Position numbers and translations under genes: made by a program. From positions 62,001 to 126,000 of the forward strand of contig NZ_PQFZ01000012.1 of assembly GCF_002917105.1 (NCBI RefSeq): a stretch of DNA of 64,000 nt, in the 5' to 3' direction. Below, piece by piece: positions 40,425 through 48,572 of the stretch (position 1 is its first letter; every line of letters begins with the position of its first letter). Source of the stretch: Allobosea psychrotolerans. Its GTDB lineage: Bacteria > Pseudomonadota > Alphaproteobacteria > Rhizobiales > Beijerinckiaceae. The notes beneath the pieces were generated by a model. The model was not told where the DNA came from. It did no database searches and saw nothing but the letters and a program-made list of their open reading frames with translations.

Positions 40425-40718
40425 TTACTTCGCCTTCTGCAGCTTCGTCACCGTGATCTGGCCATTGACCCGGTCGGCGCTGAACATCACCTTCTGGCCG
40501 GCCTTCACATCCTTGAGCATGGCGGGATCGGCGGCCTTGAACACCATCGTCATGCCGTCCATGTCGAGGTTCTTGATCGGGCCGTGATCGAGGGTGATCT
40601 TGCCCTGGGCGGTATCGACCTTCTTGACCGTCGCGCTCACCAGCGGAGCGTCCTGCGCAAGCGCCGCCCCGGCAAGGCCGAGGCTGACGAAGGCGATCGT
40701 GAGAAGTCTGCGCATCAT
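40425..40718 (-). CDS. CusF-like periplasmic copper-binding protein
   Basis: This 97-residue protein has a signal peptide ending GAALAQ and a CusF-type beta barrel. CusF binds Cu(I) through one His, two Met and a stacking Trp. Here the aligned segment is LDHGPIKNLDMDGMTMVF: the His and the two Met are present, but the Trp position appears to hold Met. GGAG lies just before the ATG pair at 40718/40715. It is the last gene of the periplasmic copper operon and probably hands copper to the oxidase or an efflux system. Confidence 0.87.
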   Translation of the reverse strand: MMRRLLTIAFVSLGLAGAALAQDAPLVSATVKKVDTAQGKITLDHGPIKNLDMDGMTMVFKAADPAMLKDVKAGQKVMFSADRVNGQITVTKLQKAK

Positions 40719-40750
40719 GGTCTCCATGGTTGGTTTCGGAACAGCAGTCG

Positions 40751-41245
40751 TCACTTGACGACGACCTTGCCGGTCATGCCGGCCTCGCGATGACCGGGGA
40801 TCAGGCAGGAGAAATCGAACTCGCCGGCCTTGGTGAACTGCCAGACGATCTCGCCGGTCTTCTTCGGCGCGAGGCGCTTGGCGTTGGGGTCGTCATGCTC
40901 CATGTCGGGGTTCTTCTGCATCTCGATGGCGTGCTTCAGATTCTCCTCGAGCGTCGCCAGCACGAGTTCATGGTCGAGTTCGCCATTGTTGCGCAGCTGG
41001 AATTTGACCTGCTCGCCGCGGCGCACCTCGATCTTGTCGGGAATGAACTGCATCTTGCCGTCCCGCTCGCCCATCGAGATCTGGATGAGGCGGGCGGGCT
41101 TCTTCGGGTCGCCGGGCTTGCCATAGGCGGCCTCGTCGCCATGACCATGGCCGTGGCCGGCAGCGCCTGGACCAGCCAGAGCCGCTCCGGCCGAGAGCAG
41201 CAGGGCCAGCGCGGCCAGTTTCGGTATCGGCATCATCGGCTTCAT
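40751..41245 (-). CDS. Cupredoxin-domain periplasmic copper protein
   Basis: This 164-residue protein has a signal peptide ending AGAALA, a short His repeat (AGHGHGHGDE) and one cupredoxin domain. Type 1 copper ligands can be placed: His in GELDHELVL, then Cys, His and Met in FSCLIPGHREAGM. An insertion with Met and His (MQKNPDMEHDD) separates the first His from the rest. It is encoded 27 bases behind the multicopper oxidase. It likely binds or shuttles copper in the periplasm, in the manner of CopI-type proteins. Confidence 0.88.
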   Translation of the reverse strand: MKPMMPIPKLAALALLLSAGAALAGPGAAGHGHGHGDEAAYGKPGDPKKPARLIQISMGERDGKMQFIPDKIEVRRGEQVKFQLRNNGELDHELVLATLEENLKHAIEMQKNPDMEHDDPNAKRLAPKKTGEIVWQFTKAGEFDFSCLIPGHREAGMTGKVVVK

Positions 41246-41272
41246 GCGTTCGCTCCTGTCCGGCGGTTCGGG

Positions 41273-42727
41273 TCAGTGGTTGGAATGCGGGTTCTTTGCA
41301 GCGGACAGCGGCTTGCCATCCGGGCCGAGCCTGGGCTTGCGCGGATCCTTGACCCGCCACTCCGCCGGCTCGACCTTGGCGCCGGGTACGGCCTTGGCGT
41401 CGAGCGGCTGCGCGCGCGGCGCCTCGGTCAGGCCTGCGCCCCTATATTCATAGGCGACGGTGCCTTGCGGGTTCTTGTACGAACCGGGGTCCTTGTAGTC
41501 GCCCTTCGCCAGCCCCTCGCGCACCTTCACCACCGAGAACATGCCGCCCATCTCGACCGGGCCGAACTGGGCGAAGCCGGTCATCATCGGCAAGGTGTTG
41601 TCGGGCAGCGGCATTTCCATGCCGCCCATCTCGCCCATGCCGTTCGAGCCCATCGGCATGTAGCCGGGCGCGATCTTGGCGATCCGCTTGGCCAGGTCCT
41701 TCTTGCCGACGCCGATATAGGTCTTCACCGAATGGCCCATGGCGTTCATCGTATGGTGCGATTTGTGGCAATGGATGGCCCAGTCGCCGGGCTCGTCGGC
41801 GACGAAGTCGAAGGCACGCATCTGGCCGACCGCGCAATCGACCGAAACTTCTGGCCAGGCGGCGGCAGGATCGACCCAGCCGCCATCGGTGCAGGAGACC
41901 TTGAACTCGTAGCCATGCATATGGACCGGGTGGTTGGTCATGGTCAGGTTGCCGAAGCGGATGCGGACCTTGTCGTTGAGGCCGACGACGAAAGGGTCGA
42001 TGCCGGGAAAGACCCGGCTGTTCCAGCACCACAGGTTGAAATCGAGCATGGTGTTGACCTTCGGCACATAGGAGCCGGGCTCGATGTCGAAGGCGTTGAG
42101 CAGGAAGACGAAGTCGCGGTCGACGCGGCGGAAGGCCGGGTCCTTCGGATGCACCACGAAGAAGCCCATCATGCCCATCGCCATCTGCACCATCTCGTCG
42201 GAATGGGGGTGGTACATATAGGTGCCCGAGCGCCGGAGCTCGAACTCGTAGACGAAGGTCTTGCCGGGCGGGATATGCGGCTGCGTCAAGCCGCCGACGC
42301 CGTCCATGCCATTGGGCAGGCGCTGGCCGTGCCAGTGGACGGTGGTGTTCTCCGGCAGCTTGTTGGTGACGAAGATGCGGACCTTGTCGCCCTCGACCGC
42401 CTCGATCGTCGGTCCCGGCGACTGGCCGTTATAGCCCCAGAGGAAGGCCTTCATGCCGGGCGCCAGCTCGCGCTCGACCGGCTCGGCGACGAGATGGAAC
42501 TCCTTCCAGCCCTCCTTCATCCGCCAGGGCAAGGTCCAGCCGTTCAGCGTCGCGACCGGCTGGTAGTCCGGCCCCGATGTCGGGACGAGCGGCGCCTGCG
42601 TCGAGGCTTCCGCCATGGTCGGCGCTTCCGGCACCGCGGCGAAGGCGGTTCGCCCGGAGACGGCGGCCGCGCCGGCGAGGACGAGGCCCGACGAGCCGAT
42701 GAACCCCCTGCGTGACAATGCGGTCAT
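41273..42727 (-). CDS. Multicopper oxidase, copper-resistance type
   Basis: This 484-residue oxidase is exported by the Tat route (LSRRGFIGSSGLVLAG). All four copper motifs are visible: VHWHGQRL, YMYHPHSDE, HPVHMHGYEF and IHCHKSHHTMNAMG. A Met-rich stretch, MGSNGMGEMGGMEM, near residues 360-375 is typical of cuprous oxidases such as CueO and CopA(Pco). It likely converts toxic Cu(I) to Cu(II) in the periplasm. It lies between the TolC-like channel and the cupredoxin in one operon. Confidence 0.92.
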   Translation of the reverse strand: MTALSRRGFIGSSGLVLAGAAAVSGRTAFAAVPEAPTMAEASTQAPLVPTSGPDYQPVATLNGWTLPWRMKEGWKEFHLVAEPVERELAPGMKAFLWGYNGQSPGPTIEAVEGDKVRIFVTNKLPENTTVHWHGQRLPNGMDGVGGLTQPHIPPGKTFVYEFELRRSGTYMYHPHSDEMVQMAMGMMGFFVVHPKDPAFRRVDRDFVFLLNAFDIEPGSYVPKVNTMLDFNLWCWNSRVFPGIDPFVVGLNDKVRIRFGNLTMTNHPVHMHGYEFKVSCTDGGWVDPAAAWPEVSVDCAVGQMRAFDFVADEPGDWAIHCHKSHHTMNAMGHSVKTYIGVGKKDLAKRIAKIAPGYMPMGSNGMGEMGGMEMPLPDNTLPMMTGFAQFGPVEMGGMFSVVKVREGLAKGDYKDPGSYKNPQGTVAYEYRGAGLTEAPRAQPLDAKAVPGAKVEPAEWRVKDPRKPRLGPDGKPLSAAKNPHSNH

Positions 42728-42744
42728 GTCGATGTCCTATCGCT

Positions 42745-42857
42745 AGAGCAGGATGCGAAAAAGTGGGAACCGGTTTTTCGCATTGATCCTGCTCTAACTT
42801 CTTGATGAGAGACGGATTCACCGATCAGGTCGTTCCGACCTGATCGGATCCGGCTCT
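42745..42857. repeat. Composite repeat: family C hairpin plus second stem, copy 1
   Basis: The first hairpin runs from AGAGCAGGAT (42745) to ATCCTGCTCT (42795). A second stem follows: AGAGACGGAT (42808-42817) pairs with ATCCGGCTCT (42848-42857) and encloses a perfect 12-bp inverted repeat, CCGATCAGGTCG-TTC-CGACCTGATCGG. The same arrangement with a different inner stem is found at 44547-44673. It separates the channel gene from the oxidase gene. Confidence 0.85.
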
Positions 42858-42861
42858 AGGG

Positions 42862-44343
42862 TCAGTGTGCCGGCGCATCGCCGCCGCCGCCGGCCGAGGC
42901 GACGACGGCGCCGCCGCCTGCGCCGAGCCCGCCGCCGATGATCGCGTGCTTGAAGTCGGTATGCGCGATCCAGACATCGCGCCGGGCGTTGATCGCAGCG
43001 ACATTGGAGAGGATGCGGCCGCGTGCATCGACGATGAGCTGGGTTACGTCGATCAGCATGCCATTATACTGCAGCAGCGCCTCGTCCTGGATGATCTTGC
43101 GCAAGGGCAGCACATTGCTCTGGTACTGCCGGGCGATCTCATGGGAGCCGCGATAGGCGGTGTAGGCCTCGCGCGCCTCGGAGCGGACATTGACCGCTTT
43201 CTCGGCGAGCTTGTTGGCGGCCTGCATATAGGTCTGCTCGGCCTGGACGACGCGCGACTGGCCGAAATCATAGAGCGGGATCTCGATTTCGAGCTCCAGC
43301 GTGCGGCTGCGCTTGGCCTCGCGCTCGACATCGCCATCGGCCAGGACGCTGCGGCCGCGATCATAGGTGCGTCGCCCCAGAAGATCGATGTCGTTGACGA
43401 AGCGGGTCGCCTGCGTCAATCCCAGCGACTTGGCGAGGAGATCGAGTTCCGCACGCGCGACCTGCACATCGATGCGCTTGCGCAGCGCCTCGGCCTCAAC
43501 AGCCTTGACGGTCTTCAGCGGCGGCAGGGCCGGCAAGGTTCCGGGCAGCTTGAACCTGAGGTCATCGCCCCAGAGGCCGAGCTGGCGCACCAGCCGTTCG
43601 CGCTCCTGGCGCTGCTGCAGCCTGGCTTGCGCGAGCTGTGCGCCGAGTTCGGCGTCGAAGGCGAATTCGCGGGCCTGGTTGAGCTTGTTGATGCCGCCGG
43701 ATTCGCCGAGCCGTTTGAACAATTCGGAGGCCGCATCGGACGAGGCCTTGGCCTCCTGGAAGAAGGCTGCCTGGGCATTGGCTGCGACAGCGCGATAATA
43801 TTGCCGCCGCGTCTCGGCGGCGAGCTTCAGCACGGCCTCGGCCGCGCGCAATTGGGCTGCGCCAAAGCGATCACGCGCGATCTCCGCCCGCGCCGGCAAG
43901 GTGGCGAGCGCGAGCAGGCTTCCCGCGACCTGGCGCTCGATCTCGATCTCGAACCGTCCGGAAAGCTTGGAGATGCCGAAGCGCGGATTGGGCGGCAGGC
44001 TGGCCGCGACCATCTGCGCCTCGGCGATGCCGAGTTCGTTGAAGGCGGCTTGCAGGCCGCGATTGTTGAGCAGCGCGATCTGGACGGCGCTGTCAGCCGT
44101 CAATGGCGCCTTCATAAGCTTGTCGACCCGCGCCTTGGCGCTGCCGGCGGAGGCGTCGTCACCGATCTTGACGACATCCTTGTTCAATTCGGAAAAGGCG
44201 ATCGTTTGCGCCGTACCGACGCCGCCATCGGGCGAGAAGCTGGCGCAGCCGCCGAGCAGGGCGGCGATGCCGGCCAGCAAGGCGAGGCGGGAAATCCGGT
44301 TCGCATGGGTGGGGGCAGGGATGGGCAAGGCGGTTCTCGTCAT
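42862..44343 (-). CDS. TolC-family outer-membrane efflux lipoprotein
   Basis: This 493-residue outer-membrane channel protein has a lipoprotein signal ending LLGGC, then long coiled-coil helices typical of TolC/CusC (for example ARAELDLLAKSLGLTQATRF and IRSEA-like segments near 420). It belongs to an operon with a small lipoprotein, a multicopper oxidase, a cupredoxin and a CusF-like protein. No RND pump or membrane-fusion protein is encoded here. The start at 44343 overlaps the stop of the lipoprotein gene (ATGA). The C-terminus is Gly-rich. Confidence 0.88.
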   Translation of the reverse strand: MTRTALPIPAPTHANRISRLALLAGIAALLGGCASFSPDGGVGTAQTIAFSELNKDVVKIGDDASAGSAKARVDKLMKAPLTADSAVQIALLNNRGLQAAFNELGIAEAQMVAASLPPNPRFGISKLSGRFEIEIERQVAGSLLALATLPARAEIARDRFGAAQLRAAEAVLKLAAETRRQYYRAVAANAQAAFFQEAKASSDAASELFKRLGESGGINKLNQAREFAFDAELGAQLAQARLQQRQERERLVRQLGLWGDDLRFKLPGTLPALPPLKTVKAVEAEALRKRIDVQVARAELDLLAKSLGLTQATRFVNDIDLLGRRTYDRGRSVLADGDVEREAKRSRTLELEIEIPLYDFGQSRVVQAEQTYMQAANKLAEKAVNVRSEAREAYTAYRGSHEIARQYQSNVLPLRKIIQDEALLQYNGMLIDVTQLIVDARGRILSNVAAINARRDVWIAHTDFKHAIIGGGLGAGGGAVVASAGGGGDAPAH

Positions 44344-44585
44344 GGTCGCGGACCGACCTGACGGTTCAGTTCGCGCCAGTCCTTGGGCTCTGCCGGACGC
44401 AGCGTGGCCGACCCGGCACTGACGCTCTGATAGGCCAGTGCCGGAACGCGGATATCGGGATCGGCCGGGCGCGCCAGATAGGCCGGAACAGGCGCCGCCG
44501 AGCAGGCGCCGAGCGCCAGTCCGAGCGAAGTGATGAGGAGCAGTCCGGAGCAGGAAGCGAAAAAGTGGGCACCGGTTTTTCGCAT
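44340..44585 (-). CDS. Small lipoprotein, start codon supplied by a repeat
   Basis: This roughly 81-residue lipoprotein has the signal LLLITSLGLALGAC with lipid-attachment Cys, followed by a Pro-rich mature part (PVPAYLARPADPDIRVPALAY). Its first ten codons, MRKTGAHFFA, are encoded by a family C repeat; no alternative start is found downstream. The stop overlaps the TolC-like start, so the two are translationally coupled. The function is unknown; similar small lipoproteins occur before TolC-like genes in copper clusters. Confidence 0.7.
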   Translation of the reverse strand: MRKTGAHFFASCSGLLLITSLGLALGACSAAPVPAYLARPADPDIRVPALAYQSVSAGSATLRPAEPKDWRELNRQVGPRP

Positions 44586-44673
44586 TGATCCTGCTCTCAC
44601 TCTTAAGATTGAGAGACGGATTCAGATTTCGGATGGGGTCACTCTGTGATCCCATCCGAAATCATCCGGCTCT
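44547..44673. repeat. Composite repeat: family C hairpin plus second stem, copy 2
   Basis: The first hairpin runs from GAGCAGGA to ATCCTGCTCT around GCGAAAAAGTGGGCACCGG-TTTTTCGC. The second stem has AGAGACGGAT (44612-44621) facing ATCCGGCTCT (44664-44673). Its inner arms, GATTTCGGATGGG (44625) and CCCATCCGAAATC (44651-44663), differ completely from copy 1 but are again perfectly complementary. It occupies the divergent promoter region of the copper operon. Confidence 0.85.
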
Positions 44674-44747
44674 CGGGCGCATCGCGGGGTGGCATGTCCT
44701 GAGCGTCGATGGCTCTGGGTAGCAACCGGCCCCGGCCCGCGTCCGTT

Positions 44748-44756
44748 ACAAATTGT
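44748..44756. promoter_or_regulatory. Possible response-regulator site in the divergent copper promoter region
   Basis: ACAAATTGT is a small dyad with flanking TT and TG. Copper response regulators of the CusR/CopR type use dyads built on similar half-sites. It lies between the copper operon and the two-component genes. The match is short and weak. Confidence 0.25.
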
Positions 44757-44870
44757 TGCGATGCCGGCCGCGCGCGCGGTGCCGAGTAGCGCTATCCTGC
44801 AAGTGAGGCCGGGAGCTCTTCGCTTCCGGCGGATCATGCGAAGCTGACGCCAGGGCAGGGATAGCCGGAT

Positions 44871-45635
44871 TTGGATCAGACACCCGTCACAGCAGCGGCC
44901 GACGACCACGGCCATGTCCTGGTGGTGGATGACGACCCGCAGATCCGCCTGCTGGTCGCGCGCTTCCTGCAGCGTCACGGCTATCAGGTGACGGGCGCGC
45001 CGGATGGCCGCGTGATGCTTGAAATCCTGGCGCATACGGCGATCGATCTCGTCATTCTCGATCTGATGCTGCCGGGTCGTTCCGGCATCGAACTCTGCGG
45101 CGATATCCGCGCCACCTCGCAGGTGCCGATCGTGATGCTGACCGCCCGCAGCGAGGAGAGCGACCGCATCCTGGGCCTGGAGGTCGGTGCGGATGACTAC
45201 GTCACCAAGCCGTTCAGCCCGCGCGAATTGCTGGCGCGGGTGCGCGCCGTGCTGCGTCGCGCCCGGGCGACGCGCAAGGCGGATGCCGGCCAAGTCAGCC
45301 AGTTCGTGGTCTTCGACGGCTGGAGCGTCGATCTGCGTCGCCGCGAACTGGTCTCGCCCTCGGGCACGCTGGTCGATCTCTCAACAGGCGAATTCGACCT
45401 GCTCGTCGTCTTCGTCGAGCATGCCAACCGCGTGCTCTCGCGCGAGGTTCTGATGCAATACGCCAAGGCCAGGACCAGCGACGATCCTTTCGACCGGACG
45501 ATCGACGTCCAGATCAGCCGCTTGCGCCGCAAGCTGGAAGCCGACGCCCAGGGCGGCCAGTTGATCAAGACGGTCAGGGGAGCGGGCTATATCTTCACGC
45601 CCGATGTCAGGTCGCGCGCAGGGCAGCCGGCGTGA
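44871..45635 (+). CDS. Two-component response regulator, OmpR family
   Basis: This 254-residue regulator has a receiver domain with the acidic pocket VVDDDPQ, phosphorylated Asp64 in VILDLMLPG, and Lys in DDYVTKPFSP. A winged-helix DNA-binding domain follows from about residue 145 (LVDLSTGEFDLLVVFVEHAN and FDRTIDVQISRLRRKLE). The start is read as the TTG at 44871. It is divergent from the periplasmic copper operon and coupled to the kinase gene by a four-base overlap. Copper is the likely signal by position. Confidence 0.88.
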   Translation: MDQTPVTAAADDHGHVLVVDDDPQIRLLVARFLQRHGYQVTGAPDGRVMLEILAHTAIDLVILDLMLPGRSGIELCGDIRATSQVPIVMLTARSEESDRILGLEVGADDYVTKPFSPRELLARVRAVLRRARATRKADAGQVSQFVVFDGWSVDLRRRELVSPSGTLVDLSTGEFDLLVVFVEHANRVLSREVLMQYAKARTSDDPFDRTIDVQISRLRRKLEADAQGGQLIKTVRGAGYIFTPDVRSRAGQPA

Positions 45636-47068
45636 GGAACATGCTGAAACGGGGTCTGCCCGACACGGTGGCGAGCCGGGCCATCCTGGTCCTTGTCGTG
45701 GCGCTGCTGGCTTTCCATCTCGCCGGCTACTGGGCCTATCATATCGGCGTCGAGAGCCAGGCGACGCAGCAGAGCGCGCGCGGCCTCGCCGAGCGCATCG
45801 TTTCGATCAAGCGCGCCATCGCCAGCATTCCGCAGGAGCCGGAGCGCGACCGCGTCGCCCATGACCTGTCGAGCGCGAGCCTCGAGGTGCATTGGAGCAA
45901 GGTCAGCCTCGTTCTGGGCACGGCGCCGGCGACCGAGCGCACGAAGGCGATGGAAGCCCGGCTCAAGGAGCTCGTGCCTGATCTCGCAGCCGAATCCTTC
46001 CGCCTTGGCTTCGCCGATGACGGCGCGCTCCGTTCGGGCGAGGCCGAGGCCTATCGCCACATGATGCTGGTCTCGGTCCGGCTCGAGGATGGCTCCTGGG
46101 TGAATTTCTCGTCGACGGCAGGCGCGGCGCAGCATGGCGATGACGGGCTGATGACCGTCATGATCTGCCTCGGCATCGGCATCATCGTCGTCGCCGTGCT
46201 GCTGCTGCGCTGGGCGACGCGGCCCTTGCGCGATCTCGCCATCGCGGCCGAGCGCTTCAGCCTCGACCAGAGGCCTCAGCCGCTCGATGAATCCGGTCCG
46301 GCCGAGGTCCGTCGCGCCGCGCGTGCCTTCAACACCATGCGCGAGCGCATTCAGCGCCTCGTCGCCGAGCGCACCCAGGCGCTCGCCGCCGTCTCGCATG
46401 ATCTGCGCACGCCGATCACGCGTTTGCGCCTGCGCTCCGAATTGCTCGAGGACGAGGCGACGCGCGATCTCGTCGACGCCGACCTTTCCGAGATGGAGGG
46501 GATGATCGACTCGACGCTGGAATTCCTGCGCGGTGGTGACACGAGCGAGGCTGCCCGCCCGATCGACATCGTCTCGGTGCTGGAAACCATCGTCGATGAC
46601 GAGGCCGATCAGGGCCGCCGGATCACGCTCGATGCGCGCGCCCATGGCCGCGTGCTCGGCCGCTTGCTCGCCCTGAAGCGGGCCTTCTGGAACATCGTCG
46701 GCAATGCGGTGAAATACGGCGACAGCGCCGTCGTCGTGATCGCGGAGACGCCGACCCGGTTCACGATCACGTTCGAGGATGACGGCCCCGGCATTCCCGA
46801 GGCGCAGATGGAGCGCGTCTTCCAGCCCTTCGTGCGATTGGAGGAATCGCGCGGCCGCGAAACCGGTGGCTCCGGGCTGGGCCTGACGATCGCCCGCGCC
46901 GTCATCGCCTCGCATGGTGGCGAGATCACATTGGCGAATCGCCCCGAAGGCGGCCTGCGGGTAACGATCACCCTGCCGAAACTGGATTTTTCCACGCGCG
47001 TGGCGGCTGATGCGGCGCAGGATCGCCCTGCGCCATCCGGAGCCGCCACTGAATCGCGATCAGTTTGA
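45632..47068 (+). CDS. Two-component sensor histidine kinase
   Basis: This 478-residue membrane kinase has a first membrane helix at about 14-36, a periplasmic sensor region at about 37-170, a second helix at about 173-194, and a HAMP linker. The dimerisation domain has His256 in AAVSHDLRTPITR. The ATPase domain shows IVGNAVKYG, FEDDGPGIPE and GGSGLGLTIAR. It starts with a GTG that overlaps the regulator's stop. The periplasmic region has few Met or Cys but includes scattered His (VAHDL, VHWSK, YRHMM). It likely senses periplasmic copper, by context. Confidence 0.88.
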   Translation: MRNMLKRGLPDTVASRAILVLVVALLAFHLAGYWAYHIGVESQATQQSARGLAERIVSIKRAIASIPQEPERDRVAHDLSSASLEVHWSKVSLVLGTAPATERTKAMEARLKELVPDLAAESFRLGFADDGALRSGEAEAYRHMMLVSVRLEDGSWVNFSSTAGAAQHGDDGLMTVMICLGIGIIVVAVLLLRWATRPLRDLAIAAERFSLDQRPQPLDESGPAEVRRAARAFNTMRERIQRLVAERTQALAAVSHDLRTPITRLRLRSELLEDEATRDLVDADLSEMEGMIDSTLEFLRGGDTSEAARPIDIVSVLETIVDDEADQGRRITLDARAHGRVLGRLLALKRAFWNIVGNAVKYGDSAVVVIAETPTRFTITFEDDGPGIPEAQMERVFQPFVRLEESRGRETGGSGLGLTIARAVIASHGGEITLANRPEGGLRVTITLPKLDFSTRVAADAAQDRPAPSGAATESRSV

Positions 47069-47102
47069 CTTCGGCGACCGATTTGGAGGTTTTGCGGGGA
47101 AT

Positions 47103-47177
<75 letters not shown>

Positions 47178-47280
47178 ACGTGCCGCGCCTTCTAGAACGC
47201 GGCGCAGCCGCGCGCAACCATTCGCGGGGCCGCAGAATATCTCTTTGCAGAAATCGGCATCACAATGCCTCTGATGCTGT

Positions 47281-47309
47281 TGCGCCCGCGCTCCACGCTG
47301 GCTATAAGC
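47281..47309 (+). promoter_or_regulatory. Promoter of tRNA-Pro
   Basis: TTGCGC (47281-47286) and TATAAG (47304-47309) are separated by exactly 17 bases, and the tRNA begins 16 bases after the -10. Confidence 0.6.
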
Positions 47310-47325
47310 CCGGCACCAGTTGATC

Positions 47326-47402
47326 GGAGTGTGGCTCAGCCTGGTAGAGCACCTCGTTCGGGACGAGGGGGTCGCAGGTTCAAATCCTGCCACTCCGACC
47401 AT
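47326..47402 (+). tRNA. tRNA-Pro (CGG)
   Basis: A 77-base cloverleaf starts with CGGAGTG, pairing with CACTCCG before ACCA. The anticodon stem-loop is CCTCG-TTCGGGA-CGAGG, so the anticodon is CGG. The D-loop GGTAGAG and T-arm GCAGG-TTCAAAT-CCTGC are normal, and CCA is encoded. Confidence 0.96.
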
Positions 47403-47584
47403 TGGTTTCAAGGGGTTAGCGCATCCCGATCGGCGCGCCCCGACAGTGATCCAGGCAACATCGAGCTTTTCCTGTCACGTCCGGCACCGCACGGCCGCCG
47501 AAGTGGCCTACGCGCATTTCCGCGATGGCGAAGCGCGTTCAGGCCCTGTAGGCTGCGGGCCAATTCAGCAGCGGTCTCGACATC

Positions 47585-47722
47585 ATGAAGCGTAAGCGTC
47601 TCTTCCAGATCATCGGCATTCTCGGCCTGGCGACCATGCTGGCAGCCTGCGACAAATGCGGCGAGCCGTTGCGGCCGTTCAACATGCCCAAGAGCTGCGG
47701 CGATTCGCGCCCGGCCGGTTGA
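47585..47722 (+). CDS. Small lipoprotein with a CDKCG motif
   Basis: This 45-residue open frame begins MKRKRLFQIIGILGLATML followed by AACDKCGEPL. It has a basic start, a hydrophobic stretch and a lipobox (LAAC), and the Cys two residues after the DK may form a pair with Cys at the lipidation site or with CGD near the end. Small proteins of this type are common in Rhizobiales, but I know of no function. The ribosome binding site is weak. It stands alone between tRNA-Pro and the terminator of bioY. Confidence 0.65.
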   Translation: MKRKRLFQIIGILGLATMLAACDKCGEPLRPFNMPKSCGDSRPAG

Positions 47723-47756
47723 GCGCTCCGGATCAGATCCTCGACATCACGACATG

Positions 47757-47784
47757 AAAAAAGGCCGGGGTTTCCCCCGGCCTT
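47757..47784 (-). terminator. Intrinsic terminator of bioY
   Basis: On the minus strand GGCCGGGGG-AAA-CCCCGGCC is followed by TTTTTT. It lies 24 bases after the bioY stop codon. This is a textbook Rho-independent terminator. Confidence 0.92.
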
Positions 47785-47807
47785 CGCATTGCGTTGCTAC
47801 GTGCGGT

Positions 47808-48434
47808 TCAGCCGCGACGCTGGAGCATCGACCAGCCGGTGCCGACAAAACAGGCCGCCAGCGCGACCTTGAGCGCATCGCCGAGCAGGAAGGGCTGAAC
47901 GCCGAAGGCGAACGCCTTGGCGAAACCGACGCCTGTGGCGCCGCCAGCCATCTGCGCGCCGAGCGCCAGCCACAGGCAGCCCAGGCCCAGCATCAGCGCC
48001 TCGGCCGTGAGCAGGCCGAGGACGAGACGGGTCAGGGAGGCGCCGCGCGCCGCAGCCCAGCCTGCGACGGCCGCCGCCAGAACGAAGCCGATGAGGAAGC
48101 CGCCGGTCGGCCCCATCAGGTAGAGCGGGCCCGCCGCGACCGGGGGCGTATTGGTGAAGACCGGCAGGCCGGCCAGGCCATAGGCGATGTAGAGAGCAAC
48201 CGTCGCGGCGCCGAGCCGCGAGCCATAGGCCGCGCCCAGGCCCAGCACCGCCAGCGTCTGCAGCGTCATCGGCACCGGCCAGAACGGCACCTTGATCTTG
48301 GCGGCGAGCACCAGCAGCAGGCTGCCGGCGACGGCGAGCGCGATGTTGCGGGCGATCGTGGCGCGCGGACCCGAGACCGCCGGGAGCGCCGCATTGACGA
48401 GGGTGGGAGCTTGAAGGGGGAGCATGTCTGCCAT
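47808..48434 (-). CDS. bioY: Biotin transporter S component BioY
   Basis: This 208-residue membrane protein has about six helices and the BioY pattern IKVPFWPVPMTLQTLAVLGLG and AAGPLYLMGPTGGFLIGF. BioY binds biotin and works alone or with an energy-coupling module; no BioMN genes are present here. I chose ATG 48434, with AGGA ten bases upstream; ATG 48425 is also possible. It is a single-gene unit with its own terminator. A word resembling a BioR half-operator (TCTATA) lies near 48485, but the match is poor. Confidence 0.93.
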   Translation of the reverse strand: MADMLPLQAPTLVNAALPAVSGPRATIARNIALAVAGSLLLVLAAKIKVPFWPVPMTLQTLAVLGLGAAYGSRLGAATVALYIAYGLAGLPVFTNTPPVAAGPLYLMGPTGGFLIGFVLAAAVAGWAAARGASLTRLVLGLLTAEALMLGLGCLWLALGAQMAGGATGVGFAKAFAFGVQPFLLGDALKVALAACFVGTGWSMLQRRG

Positions 48435-48572
48435 CCGCGTTGGATCCTGTTCAGCAGGGCCGCGCCGCGCGACCATCTTTCCCGTCTATAGGAAATGCGG
48501 CAAAGCCTCACAAGCGCGCGGACGTTGCGCGCATGGGCAGCCCGGATCGCAAGGCGAGGCAGAGTCAGCGGC

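Noticed and set aside
48480..48495. BioR operator before bioY
   Set aside because: Only TCTATA of the known TTATCTATAA palindrome is present; the outer bases do not match.
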